Source: Chamaea fasciata
Lineage: Eukaryota; Chordata; Aves; Passeriformes; Sylviidae
Direction of reading: 5' to 3'
DNA: 64,000 nt
Assembly: GCA_029207755.1 (NCBI GenBank)
Contig: JARCOQ010000002.1
Location: forward strand, 86,330,087-86,394,086
How positions within the stretch are numbered: the stretch's first letter is position 1; each line of letters begins with the position of its first letter. The notes beneath the pieces were generated by a model. It was not told where the DNA came from, made no database searches, and saw only the letters and a list, made by a program, of their open reading frames with translations. The translations under genes and the position numbers were made by a program. Shown piece by piece: positions 13,741-25,138 of the stretch.

Positions 13741-14300
13741 GTCTACATTTGACCAGCTGCATCAGGAAGTTTCAGTCTTCCACTCTCCCAGACCCACCCG
13801 GACTGTTTCCTCTCTGCTGTGTTGTATTTCCAGCAGACGTCTGGTAAGTTAAAGTTCCCGATGAGAATAAGGGCCAGTGATAACGAGATGACTTCCAGCT
13901 GCTTGTAGAATATTTCATATGCTTCTTCATCCTGGTTGGGTGGTCTATAACAGACTTCCACCACGATATCTGCCTAGGCCTTCCCTCTGATTCTTATCCA
14001 TAAACACTCCACCCTGTCATCACCATCGTTAAACTCTAGGCAGTCAAAACACTCTCTAACACACAGGGCTACCCCACCACCTCTCCTTCCTTGCCTGTCT
14101 CTTCTGAGCGGTTTATAGCCATCCGTTGCAGCTCTCTAATTGTATGAGTTATCGCACCATGTTTCTGTGATGGCAACTATGTAATAGTGAGAGGACTTCC
14201 AGTTCCTCCTGTTAGTTGCCCATGCTGTGTGCACTGATGTAGATGTGCTTCAGTTGGTCTGTTGATTCTGCCACCTTTTCATGGGAAAAAGCCCTGATTT
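13740..14300 (-). pseudogene. CR1 ORF2 endonuclease domain remnant (APE type)
   Basis: The minus strand reads VAITETW (14157-14177), RRDRQGRRGGGVAL (about 14067-14113), VECLWIRIRGKA, CYRPPNQDEEAYEIFYKQLE and LILIGNFNLPDVCW, which is the order of motifs in a CR1 apurinic-type endonuclease. An in-frame stop lies shortly after TETW. The GDFN motif reads GNFN at 13848-13859. The later SDH motif, just past this interval at 13645-13653, reads S-N-H. Both metal/catalytic Asp positions are therefore Asn, so the domain would be inactive even if the stops were ignored. In life this enzyme nicks the target DNA for target-primed reverse transcription. Confidence 0.9.
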
Positions 14301-14505
14301 TTGCGTGACTATTCTCAGATACTTCTGTGGTTTCCAAAAAACCAGTATCCCATTCCATCTTTGCTGTCATATGAATCTCCATCTCCAGCCTTCACCAAGA
14401 CAGCAGACTGAAGGGCCTTGGTAGCGCGCTGTCCCTCAAACACTGGGATGGTTCTCCCAGGCTTATCTCTAGTGACTCTGACTTTATCTCTTTCCACTTT
14501 CAAAC

Positions 14506-14720
14506 CTAGTTCAAGGCTCTTTCAATGAGCCAGCCCTGTTAACTGCTGTCCAGAGATCCTTTTTGCCCTTTGAGACAGGTGTACCCTGTCTGTTGCCAGC
14601 AGGTCTGCTGTCATGTAGACTAATGAACGACCAAAACCCCCCAAATTCTGCTGGGGACACCACACTCAGAGCCAGGTATTGATCTGCTGACTCTTCCTGT
14701 AGAAAGAAACCTAACAAAGG
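14506..14720 (-). pseudogene. CR1 ORF1 C-terminal esterase (SGNH-like) remnant
   Basis: The minus strand reads QQINTWL near 14690, followed by FGRSLVYMTADLLATDRVHLS and then the C-terminal IERALN followed by a stop at 14506-14508. This is the tail of the esterase domain that CR1 ORF1 carries. The D-R-V-H segment corresponds to the catalytic Asp-x-x-His block of SGNH hydrolases. A stop directly after INTWL and a small indel before IERALN break the frame. The N-terminal part of ORF1 is not seen, so the element is truncated here or too diverged to follow. Confidence 0.8.
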
Positions 14721-15809
14721 CTTTTGCATCAAAATAACTTTTGCTTAATCCGTGTTTTATTTGTACCCTGAGTCCACAGCAAGGCAGGTAAGGACCAGCT
14801 GCCATGGCAGCAGTACTGCAGCCTTGCTTTACAAGTTCTCCCAAGGAATTTCTTTCCCTTTTTGTTTGCCACAACTTGGTCTGTGAAAGCCTGTAGTGCG
14901 TTATTGAAGAGTGGTGAACGTGTTTTGACTAGTTTTTGCGAGGCACTTGGTGTGTTCTTGAGTACTTGGTAAAAAGTCATTATTGGAGAACACACAGCCT
15001 CCATTTCCTTAATGCCGTTCTTTTCCGTGGATTAACCTATGAGCTGAATGTGTTGCATAATGGCTTTTCTGCCGTCTGGCCCTTTCACATAATAAACATG
15101 TTGGCCACAGGCTTTGGGAATGCAACTTACATACTACCCAGGTAGCGACAGAGAGGAAATGGCATTTATTTTGGTCCTTCTTTTGCTAAATAAACAAATA
15201 AATGGCTCTGTAATTGCTGAGATTGGGGAGTTGTTTTTACTGACTCTGTATAGAAAGGGTTGTTAGTACAGGCTTGAATTTCTGAGTCAAACTCCTGCTG
15301 ACAAAGCAGAAATAGTCTGAGGTCTGAAAATACTGGCTGAGTATTTGAGAATAGTTGTGTGGACACAAAGCTGTTTACAGATCACTCGCTGGCCACCAGC
15401 CAGTTTCTCAAGGACAAGGTGGTTTGAATTTTTTTTTTCCCCTTTCGAATCACAGATGTACTTGGCAGGTTATCAGAAGATAAAAATGCTGGAAATAGTC
15501 TCCTGGTGCGAGTCTTCGTTTAATTAACATACATTCAACTTAGGCTAAATGTTGCATGCAAGCAACTTGGTAAAATATTTCTGAATTTGTTCTTATGTAT
15601 GAGGTTATGGTATAAGGCATGATCCCTATTCTTTTCAAGAATGCTTCTTACTGTAGTCCTCCTGCAGCATACCTTGTGCTCTACAACATATATTTTAGTT
15701 TCAGCAGTTTCTGCCTGGCAAATTCTGGCTTCCTAGTCCATAGTGGCAAGGAGATGTGATTGACTGAAACTGGCACTGATGGTGTTTGTAATGGCTAAAG
15801 GAAAGAGGA

Positions 15810-15865
15810 TTGAAGAATAGAATATCCTGAGTTGGAAGGGACCCACAACTCTTGATGGAGCGTCT
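15810..15865 (-). mobile_element. Short CR1 3'-end fragment
   Basis: The + strand reads AGAATAGAATATCCTGAG, then TTGGAAGGGACCCACAA. This is the reverse complement of the last bases of many avian CR1 copies. Only about 50 bases can be aligned from memory. The limits are approximate and the subfamily cannot be told. Confidence 0.65.
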
Positions 15866-17953
15866 CCCTTCCAAAGGAGAAGTGAAAAGCTCAAAACCGT
15901 GCAATTCCAGCCCTTTTTGTTGTGTGGGGTAGCACTGGAGAAATATTAGTAGTTGGACTGGAACTTATTTTTAATATCTATATACCTATATGTGTATAAA
16001 TAAATGTACATTTAAGAGTTCATTAACTTTTCTTCTTTAATGCTAATGTTCTGGAATTTTTTAAGGCTGCCAATGTGAAATCTCTTGTTTCAACCATGTT
16101 GAAATAAAATTCATTACATAGCTTGATTTCCTTGCTCTGCTCAGCTGTGTTGTTCTGCTGGGAAGGTATATGTGGTAATAGTCCCCCTTCCCCTTCACCC
16201 TCATTAATCTTAAGCCAGCAGCTCCTCCCCATGTTGTGTGTTTGTTAGCATCTTGTGACGCAACTAGACAAAGGTGGGACTCTTGATGCGGGCAGCTGTA
16301 CGGGGCAGTGTGTGTTGGGCTTCTCTGTGCTGCAGCAACCCCAGAAACATACTAGAAAGCGAACTAAAAAGCTGCAAAGGCAATTGTTCCCCCTTTTCCC
16401 TTCCCACTATGTCTTTTGCATTTACAATAAGGTTTTGTGCCTTCCAAAACAATTGCCCCATCCATTTAGCATTCTTGAAATAAAAGAAAAACTTGATTTC
16501 CACTTATTCCCCCTCCTTGCTGCTCTCCAGGAGGCTGCTGGACATTTCATTATAGTGCCTCAGGCAGCCAGGACCTGAAGCAGCATAGCTGGACACTTGC
16601 TGTCTGTGACTGCTGGATGCTGCTCAGGCAGGGACACTGACCTCTCACTGCCTGGCGATTGCTGTCACCCATTTCTCCCAGCAGGTCTCTTTTGACAGTA
16701 GATGGAATGCAACAAGGCTGGTAGGGTGTGGGGTTTTTTTTTTCTTCCTTCTGTCATGGTGTACGATCTCTGACAATGCCCCCTACAAGAATGCAGGCTG
16801 CTTGCAACAGCGGTGGTGCATGGAGGGGCAGGGGCTAACTAGGGTGTTCATGATTACTTTTTCTTCCCCCAAAGAAGAGTACGTATTTTGTAGCACTTCC
16901 GTGTACGCAGCGCCTAAATACTTTAATTTGTGGAGGACACCTCACACCCTCTTTCTGGAGGAGTGTGCCCAGCGCTGAGTTGGTTTCTCTGCAAGTTCGT
17001 GGTGAGCGTGAGCAAAGTGAAATGGGTGTAGGTTTGCCTGGGTATGCAGAGGGCCTTGGTCACAAGGTGTCACTTGCTCCTTTCAGTTGGAAAGCTCTGC
17101 TCATGCAGGGTGATGATTAAATGTCAATATGAATTCATTTAAAAAGCAGTCAAACAAAGAGAAGCAGCCCCAGGCTTTTTTCATCCAGGCTTATTTTGAT
17201 GTTGCTCTGCAGAAGGGATGGAGAGACTCTGCCCTTTATCTGCCATTTCTCTCAGCTGCAGAAGCACCTGCATCGTTTTAAAGCCCCTGTCCACCCATGT
17301 GGGGGCCCTGGTAGGTCAGTTTGGGCTGTGCTTGGTCTGAGGTAGGCACCTTTTGTGGTGTATGATGTCTCTGAAGTGACGCTGGGTGGTTGTGATGCTG
17401 TGTGACAGGCACAGGGCTTGCTCTGGTCACTTGTGGTGGTTCCCCTCAACCTGAGTAACACAGTCCCTCCTGCGGGGACTTGTTATGGCCATGCCACCAA
17501 ACTGGGCCAGCTGCTCCTTCAGGCAGTGGCCAATACTCCGTGGAAAGTGTTTTGTGGTGAAAGTGCCTGTCATGGTGTAAGATGAGAAATCAGTAGCAGT
17601 CTGTATCAACAGACCATGTAATTTTGCATCTACAAGTACATGTTTTATAATTTTGATCTAAATTCTTTTCTTGATGTTCTCTGTCTGGCTCATTTTTAAT
17701 TATAGTTGCCAGAAAGGAATTGTTCTGTATAAGAGAGATCATTGCAGGGCATCCAGAGAGACAAATCAGTGTTAGGAGGGGTGTATTTAGTGACTGGTGG
17801 AGCCATTAAGGTAGGGTGAAGAACTGGTTTGAATGAGGGCCAGTTGATTCTAGCTGATGTTTCCAAAGGAAGCCAAATGTGCTGTAAACCAACTGTGTCC
17901 ACGTGGGAGGTATGCCTCTATTCTGATTTAATTATTTTCTTTTGTTTTAATTT

Positions 17954-17977
17954 GGGGTTTGGGGGGGAGGGGTGGGG
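17954..17977 (+). repeat. G-quadruplex motif in intron
   Basis: The sense strand has G4, TTT, G7, A, G4, T, G4. This gives four G-runs of four or more with loops of 1-3 bases, which meets the strict G-quadruplex pattern. It would form on the coding strand and in the nascent MAP4K4 RNA. A TG repeat (TGTGTGTG) follows directly. Any effect on transcription or splicing is inference. Confidence 0.8.
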
Positions 17978-20900
17978 TTGTGTGTGTCTTTCAGTAGTGT
18001 GCTAACCAAATAATCTAAGAAGGTTTAAAACCAGAAAAAAAGTGCAAGGATTAATAAAGTCGTCTTCTTGGGCATCTGAGGGTGAAGACTCTATTATAAG
18101 AGAACATGAATGGTGGTGGTTTCAGTAAAGGTCACTAAATCTGGTGACCACAGCATGGTGGTGACTGGAAGAATAGGATGATGACTTCAAGGATGGCTCT
18201 TGAATAGGGTATCTTCCAGGCTGGGGACTCAACTCAGTTAGCTCTAGTGGCTCTTTAGAAGAAACATCTAGTCTGGTGCAGGAAGCTGTGGCTGTCATCC
18301 ACAGAGCAGCAAAGCTTGATCCAGCGCACAGCTGATGACTGGGGTGTCTGGCACAGGAGCAGCACTCAGCACAGTGTATCTTCCAAAAAATTTTCTACAG
18401 CCTTGTGTGAAAACGCATTGTGGCCTTGCTGCCAGTGTTGCCAACAGGCCCCTGTTTGTCAGCCTTTCCTGCTCGGTATTTGAGGAATGAGAAACAGGGA
18501 TATCCGTAGCCTTCACTTGGTAAGGGAATGTTTTGTGCCATTTGAGCCAGGAAATGTGTAGTCTTGAAGGGATCCCAGTTGACTGAATGGACTGCAGTTG
18601 ACAGGACTGGCTTAAACAAAGGACCATCCATAGTCTTAACCTACACAGATGCACTCCTCTTACCCTCCCCCTTCCCCTGCATCCCCTTCTTTTGCTATCT
18701 TTTTAAATCTATTGCCAGGTGAATCGTTTCTGTGGCTGTGAACTGAAACCAGCATGAACATCAGGCCTCAGGCAAATCTTTCAAAGCTCCTTGGGGAATT
18801 GGTGTTATTTTCCAGGTGAATTGTCAAGAGAGCTGTCTGCCTTTGCAGTTCTCTTTCTGTCTTCTCCCATCAGACCAAAACAGCTCCTGCTGATGGGTGC
18901 ACACTGCTGGGGAGCACACTGGGAGTCAGCAGAGATGCCTCCTAACTGAGCTCTGCAACTGACCTGTTGTTATCCTGGGAAAGTTAGATTGTGGCTTTCT
19001 GCCATGCTTTTCCCACCATCCTTTCTCCCCCTCCCCTTTCTTTTCTTCCTATTTAGGCAATGAGCTGTTTGGGAGAAGGAAATGCCTCTGATAATGTATA
19101 TCCAGCATCTTTCACAGTGGGAAAGCTACCACAAAACTAGGAATCAAAGTGAAAAAAATCAGTGAATAGAACTTCTTTTTCTTCTTAGTGGGAAACATCT
19201 TTTCACTCTGTCCCCAGAAGAACAAAACCGATAATAACTGTGTATCTTTCTGTGCATTATTTCACAGAATGCAGTACTGTGCATGAGTAAATTGTCATTA
19301 TTATTTCTTCAATAGGCAGCTAGTGAGCCTGTGGATATCAAAAGCAGGATAAGAGACTGTATTATTTTCTGTTTTGCTTTCCAGGCATTTGATGTCAAGA
19401 GTTAGACAGAAGGAAAACACAAGAGCTCTGTCCTGTCTTTCACTTAAATGGTGACAGTCTTTAATAGCTCTGGTTTGTTTGGGTTTAGAAATTATCTAAC
19501 AGGATGACTCCTTCTTGTGTATTTCTGCAACGATTTTCCATGTTTTTGTACTGAGTCTTTTTTTCCAATTTTTATTCTAGAAGTAGTTTTCATGCCAGAA
19601 AAACATTATCCTTTTTGTTTACAAATTCATCTCCATTGCTGGAGCCTATGATTATTTACCTTACAGAATGCTGTATCAGTAGGAACAACATAATTTTGGC
19701 TACAAGTGCAGTTAGGTAGACTTTTTGCTTAAGAACACTTTACATTTAAGTTTTGGCAACCCAAACTGGGGAGGTTGTTTTCACTTTGTGCCATTCTGTC
19801 TTTTTGCCTGTCAAAAATAAGTTCTGTTTCCTCCACAAGCGCTACTCCAGTTGCTTTTCAGAGGGTAGACCTGGTCTTTTCAGGAAGTGGAAAGAAATGC
19901 CATGTAGAGTCCAAGCTTTCACAATGCAAAGTTGGTTGGTCTACAGCTTTCTGTGCTGGCAAGTGGCAAAAAGAACTGATGGTAAACATGACTTGGAATA
20001 ATAAGTTATCATTTATTGCACTTGGGTGTGCAACCTAACAACAGAGTATTGCTTCATGGCCTGTTGCCTCAGGCTGGTAGGAGTTAAGAGTCAACTGAAT
20101 GAGAAGCAAAATGGAAAGTTAAGTTTGGCATGGGATCATTGTACAGCACTCACTGCTAAGAGGTGGTACTGTGGTGAATTTTCACTTGAAGGCATGTCTA
20201 AATCTGGTCTGCTGCTTCTATGTGCATTGTGGCAACCGAAATTGGATTAGTAGGTTTTTGGGTTTTTTTTCCAAATCAATCCCTCTTCTTTTTACAACTG
20301 TCAGCAGAGAATACTGGGAGCTGGGAGAAGTTTACCCAAGACTTAATTGTGTACAGTGCACAGGGTAATCCAAACTTGAAAGTCATGAGTCACAAATGGT
20401 GCATTCCTTCCTTAGTGTGTGATGTTACCCCATATGCTACTTCCATGCCATTTAGCTGGGGAGCAAGCTTCTGGGAACAGTCTCACAGAGACACCTTAAT
20501 GTGCAGGTCTGAAACTGTGTTAGTAGGAGAATTACATTACTGTGACATAAATATCTTAGATAATTGGGGAGAGGGGGAAGAGGTAAATTAACTGATAGAA
20601 TTTCTTTTGCACTTCATTTGCATAGTTCTTCGATAACATTAAGACACAGGAGAAAAAAAAGCACCATGAAAAACAGCACATAACACCACTTGCCTTTGAA
20701 CCTTTTTAAACTAAAAATTTTACAGTAATAATGTGTTCAGAGGAAGAAAGAGGCAAGAAGTAGGTGTATTAACTGACTTGGAGAGTGTGGGAAGGCTTGA
20801 AATTTATAATGTTCTGCAGATCTTGGCAGTCTACCATGGATTCCCCTTGTCCCCTCTGCTTTTTAACATGCATAAAGCCCACTGAGATGAGAAATAAACA

Positions 20901-23900
20901 CCATATTTGTTATCAGACGTGACTAGGAATGTGCTTAAGTAGTGGATTCAGTTTAAGATCCAGCTAAATGCTGCAGCATTGCTCTGTTGATGAGAAGAAC
21001 TACAGCTCTATGTAAATGAACTTGCAGTCATCTGCGTGAGAAGGAACAGGACAAGATTTGAGGCAGTCTCAATTCCATCAACTTCCTCATCCCAACAGGC
21101 CATTTAAAAATGCAGTGGTACAAGTAGCACTCTTTAAAAATATTCTTATGCTGCTTCCTTGGGAGGATAAACCAAGTGCTTTAATATGGATAGAACCATG
21201 AAACGAGGGAGAGAAAAGTGGGGAGAATGTGTAAGAAACAAGAAGTAGTTCAGAAATTTTTGTGAATAAAATCTTAATGTGGTCTAAATGAAGGGAATGT
21301 GTTGGTGGGCTCATTTCCATGGGGACAAGCTGAGAGTGCTGATGTTTTCTTGTGGTTCCCATGCTGAAACCCAGTAAGAGGCAAACTCTCACTCCCAGGA
21401 TGATGGAGCCTTTTCTACCTGTTGCTGCCACTATTAGAAGAAACCTCTGCAGATTCCTCAGTCCGCTGGCTCTGGACACAGTCACCTTATGCTTAGCAAG
21501 ATGCTTCTAGGTTGCTGTTGTCTTCATTGCACATTTCATATCCAAACAACATTCTGGCTATGGGACAGTATCTTGTGATCCTCAGCTTCTGATGTTTGGC
21601 ATCTAGCAATCTTTTAAGAAACTGCTGCTTTCAGTTAGCATGGGTTGCATTTTGCAATATTGCAGAGCTTTTCAGATGTCCAGATGGTAATTGCCTACAA
21701 TTTGCCCGGAGAAACAGAGCTGCAAGAAGCTCTGCCTTGCCATGGGGATGGGGATCCCTGGATGCCCTGAGGGGCCGTGTGTCCACACAGCACTAAAGCA
21801 GAGGCCTCATTCTTCATGAAAAATGTTATCCCAGTGGAGTGGTGTTGCTGAGATATGGTGTCTGGATGGAGCCTTGATGGTTACTGCATTTGTGAAGTGT
21901 CCCATGAGCAGAATTTGAATGAATTTTAATCCCAGGAGGTTGAGTTTAGAGGGTTTCTCCCATCTATGATTTCTGCAGTTCTTTCTTCACATTCAACCAA
22001 TGTTAAAATTTTCTTAGGACTCTTTTTAACACAGACAAAATTTTCCAAAGCAAAAGCTGGCTATGAAAATCTGACGATTGGTTTCCAAAATGGGAATGCT
22101 TAGCCATTTCATGTTGCAAGGGAAATTATACCAGCATGTTAATAGTTTGACAGGTCTGTTCTTGAGCAGAACTGTTAAGCAGATAAGCAAACAAACAAAT
22201 ACACTGCTCATGCTTATATGCTGTGCTTGCGATGTTTGTTTTTTTCCCGCCCTCTGAAAATATTTTTAATGAAAAGAGTGTGGCTTCAAAACATCTTTTT
22301 ACTTCTCTCATATAAATTAATGTCATGCAGGTCATTCCTCCTCCTCCCCATATGTTGTAGATTTTTAGAATATGAGTGCTCCATACATTATGAAAAGGGT
22401 ATTTGGAGTAATTTTAAACAGTATTCTGAAGTGACCAGGGTTTAAATTTGGTCTGGGATACTGAGCAGACCACACTTCCCACACTCTGCAGTTCCCTTGC
22501 TTTCAGTCCCTTAGGAGGGTTATGTAGAAGCTTTTCCCCTCCCAGAAGAAGCAAAGAGAAACATGAGCAGTGGCTGTGTTCTGCTGTAGCTGGCCCCAGT
22601 TTTCATAGGGACACTCATGGAGGCACCAAGAGGATCCCGTAAAGCTGCAGTGGAAGGATGGTAGGGCTGGTGCACATTAGTCATCCCGAGTGGGCCAGTC
22701 TTACGGGGAAGAACATTGATTTCAGAAAAGCTGTGAAGTCGAGCACTGGGAAATTTTATGTGTCTCTCTGAAAATAGCAAGCCCACCCGTAGTTAGTAGA
22801 TTTAAAAAGACAAATAGAGCAAAAATGCCATGCAAATGGCATCATGCTACTTTTCTCTTCTGCATGCCACGTTTTCTGCTTAAGTATGTTCTGCCACCAT
22901 TTTAGCACCTCCACTTTGCTGCAGAGTGAATGGAGAACTGTATTTAAATGCTTTTTTTATAAGAGTTTCTCTCCTCAGACCTCCTTAGTGTTGTGAGGAT
23001 TTTTTCCTCAGACATGTCTTTGTTTCTCTGTTACCTTTAGCATATTCTTTTTGTATCTAAAACTGTATTTCCCATGTCCTCAGACTTTCAAGTTCCTTCA
23101 ACAAAGCTTTGGAAATTGGGGGCAGAGGTGGGAGTAGGTATTTTTCCAACTCAATGTAAGCCATTTTCCCCTCCTTCCTTCTGGGATGGTAAGTCTTGAG
23201 GAGAAGACCACAGGCTTTTGTCATTAGGCAGAGGGCCAGGGTGGGAAATTGGAGCTGGAAATCTCCTGGGCTTGCTGAAAGACTTTAGTTCAAGAAGTAG
23301 TAAGGTCAGGGTGAGGTCAGTGTTGGCTACCACACACCTTAAGACCCCTAACTTCATTTCAAAATCAAAACCAGCTTGAGACCAAGCTGTAAAAAGAAAT
23401 GCCTGCAGTAAACCGAGTTTACAGACCAAGCAAAAGCCCTGAGCACAGTAATGTATTTATAGAAAGCACGTGGATTGGTTAGTAAGGAGGAGAGTGAAGC
23501 ACAAGAAGAGTTATGGCAGAAAGCTGAGGCAGTGAATTCTGCATTTCATCCTTTTGAATGCACTAGCTATGCCTGGCCATTACCTCCATGGAGGGCATCA
23601 TAAGGTGTGAACGGGTCAGGATTTCTCTAAAGAGACTAGTGGTCTGGGGTGCCGATCTCAAAAGATCTTATAAAGATATTAATATGTTAGTCCAGGCAAA
23701 AAAAATACACTATTCATGTCCATCATATAGGTTTCTGCCTGGGAAACTCAGAAATTGGTGAGGAGAGAAATAGAAGAACTGTGACTTCAGTTAAATGTTC
23801 CATTGAGTTCTTATCTTTATTTGTGATAAAAGTGGAGAAATTTAATGGGCATACCTGTTGCTAGAGAGCTTGACTGATGCAGATGAACCTTTGGAGATGG

Positions 23901-25081
23901 TGCCTGGGAAAATGGTTGGGAGACTGGGCTGTTTGACTGGCTTAAGATGGACTGCTGGGTGTTACACTGCTGAGTGTTAAGTGGAGAGCTGGAAAATACC
24001 AATATTAGGATCATTTCTAAGTGGCTGTTTAGAAAAAAAAAGTACACAACAGCTAATTGATGTCTCTACCTCATGTAAACATACACTGGAGAGAAAAAGG
24101 CTTTTGTTAGAAGTCAGCTGAGGTAAGTAACAGCCTACCAGGGCTGGAGAGGCCTGCCCTGCCGCTTGCCTCCCAGCCCTGTGATCTGCATCCTGCTGGC
24201 TCCGGCTCTGTTTCCACTGCAGAACAAACCAGTTTAATTTCCTGGACTGCAATCCCCTGCCCCACCCCGCAGTTTGCTTTTTTCTGTGTTAACTTTCTGC
24301 TGTTTTAGTGATCTCAATCAGCTTATCATATGATACAATGAGTGCCAGAAGGAGCTCAGTGCTCCTGGTAGAAATATGCGACAGGAGGCTGGAAGGAGGC
24401 AGAGGAAGGAAGGGTAGGAGCTCCCTGCTGCAGGAGCTGGGATCTATTAACTCAGCTCCAGCTGTACTGAGAAACTGTACCCATACCGTGGTGTAGCTGA
24501 AGGGAGATGACATCTTGTTCTTGTCTAGCCATTGTGAGACGAGCAAAGAGAGCTCTTGCAGGTCTGATGCATGCCTTGCAGAAGACCTCACGTTTTTTAC
24601 TTGGGAAGACCAAACCAGTGAGAAATGTCCTTAAGCCCTAAGCATGGGCTAACCATGCTTACTAGGTGAAGCGTGTAATGTATCAGCTAGGTACTAGGCA
24701 TTGGTTCATAAAAATAAAATATGCAACACGTGGAATTTATTCTGACATGTTAATAAACTATCATTACCGACGACGAACTTTGCTAAAGTAAACAGAAGAC
24801 AAGCTGTGAATATAACCAGTTTGTACTTGATAATTATCATTTTAATGTGGAGAAAAAGAAATGGTACTCAAATTTGAAGAGGAACACTTTAAATTTGTTA
24901 TTGTTGTTCTTGTTTTAGCCATCTAGAGTATTTGTAATATTTCCTAGGAAGTACCCAGAAGAGTCCAGCATAGCTGGGGAAAACCCAGTGGCTGGGACTC
25001 TTGTCCAAGGGTTTTGCTCTGTGTAAGCTGAAGGGCTGCGTGAGATGCTGGTGCTGACTGTTCTCTCTCTGTCTTATTCAG

Positions 25082-25138
25082 GGTCGCCATGTCAAAACGG
25101 GTCAGCTGGCTGCCATCAAGGTCATGGATGTTACTGAG
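25082..25138 (+). CDS. MAP4K4: MAP4K4 exon, residues about 42-60 (beta-2/beta-3, catalytic Lys54)
   Basis: The exon reads GRHVKTGQLAAIKVMDVTE (19 codons, phase 0 at both ends). It is bounded by the acceptor TTATTCAG and the donor GTGAGT. It continues the glycine-rich loop coded in the upstream exon outside the window and holds the AIK motif. Its Lys is the ATP-binding Lys54 of MAP4K4. The last residue, Glu, with the Asp that starts the next exon, fits MAP4K4; TNIK has Gly here as I recall. MAP4K4 is a cytoplasmic Ste20-family serine/threonine kinase upstream of JNK signalling and involved in Hippo-pathway input, focal adhesion turnover and insulin signalling. This 57-base exon stands alone, with more than 25 kb of intron before it in the window and 27.6 kb after it. 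Confidence 0.97.

Larger units (their letters stand above)
12774..14720 (-). mobile_element. CR1 LINE retrotransposon, internally deleted, antisense to MAP4K4
   Basis: The element reads on the minus strand. Its 3' end is marked by the typical CR1 terminal ATTCTATG-like repeat, seen on the + strand as CCATAGAATCATAG at 12774-12787. Going 5' there follow the 3' UTR-like segment, the C-terminal part of the ORF2 reverse transcriptase (KKDIEVLE, then LVKGLEH), the linker between endonuclease and RT (ELREKRRVYD), the endonuclease (TETW, GGGVAL, CYRPPNQ) and, before the ORF2 region, the end of ORF1 with its esterase motif (VHLSQ) and stop. The RT core with the F/YADD active site is absent, so about two kilobases of the normal ORF2 are deleted. 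Frames are broken by stops and indels. CR1 is the main LINE of birds. Most copies are 5'-truncated to a few hundred bases, so this is a relatively long copy. The exact 5' boundary near 14720-14760 is uncertain. Confidence 0.93.
14721..25081 (+). other. MAP4K4: MAP4K4 intron, part between the CR1 copy and the first exon
   Basis: No exon or gene is recognised in this stretch. It contains a short CR1 3' scrap (15810-15865), a strong G-quadruplex motif (17954-17977) and otherwise unique-looking intronic sequence. Minus-strand open frames between 17252 and 18654 (60-119 codons) match no family I know. They overlap in alternative frames and are best taken as chance. The 3' end of the intron has a pyrimidine-rich stretch (TCTCTCTGTCTTATTCAG) directly before the exon at 25082. 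Confidence 0.75.
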
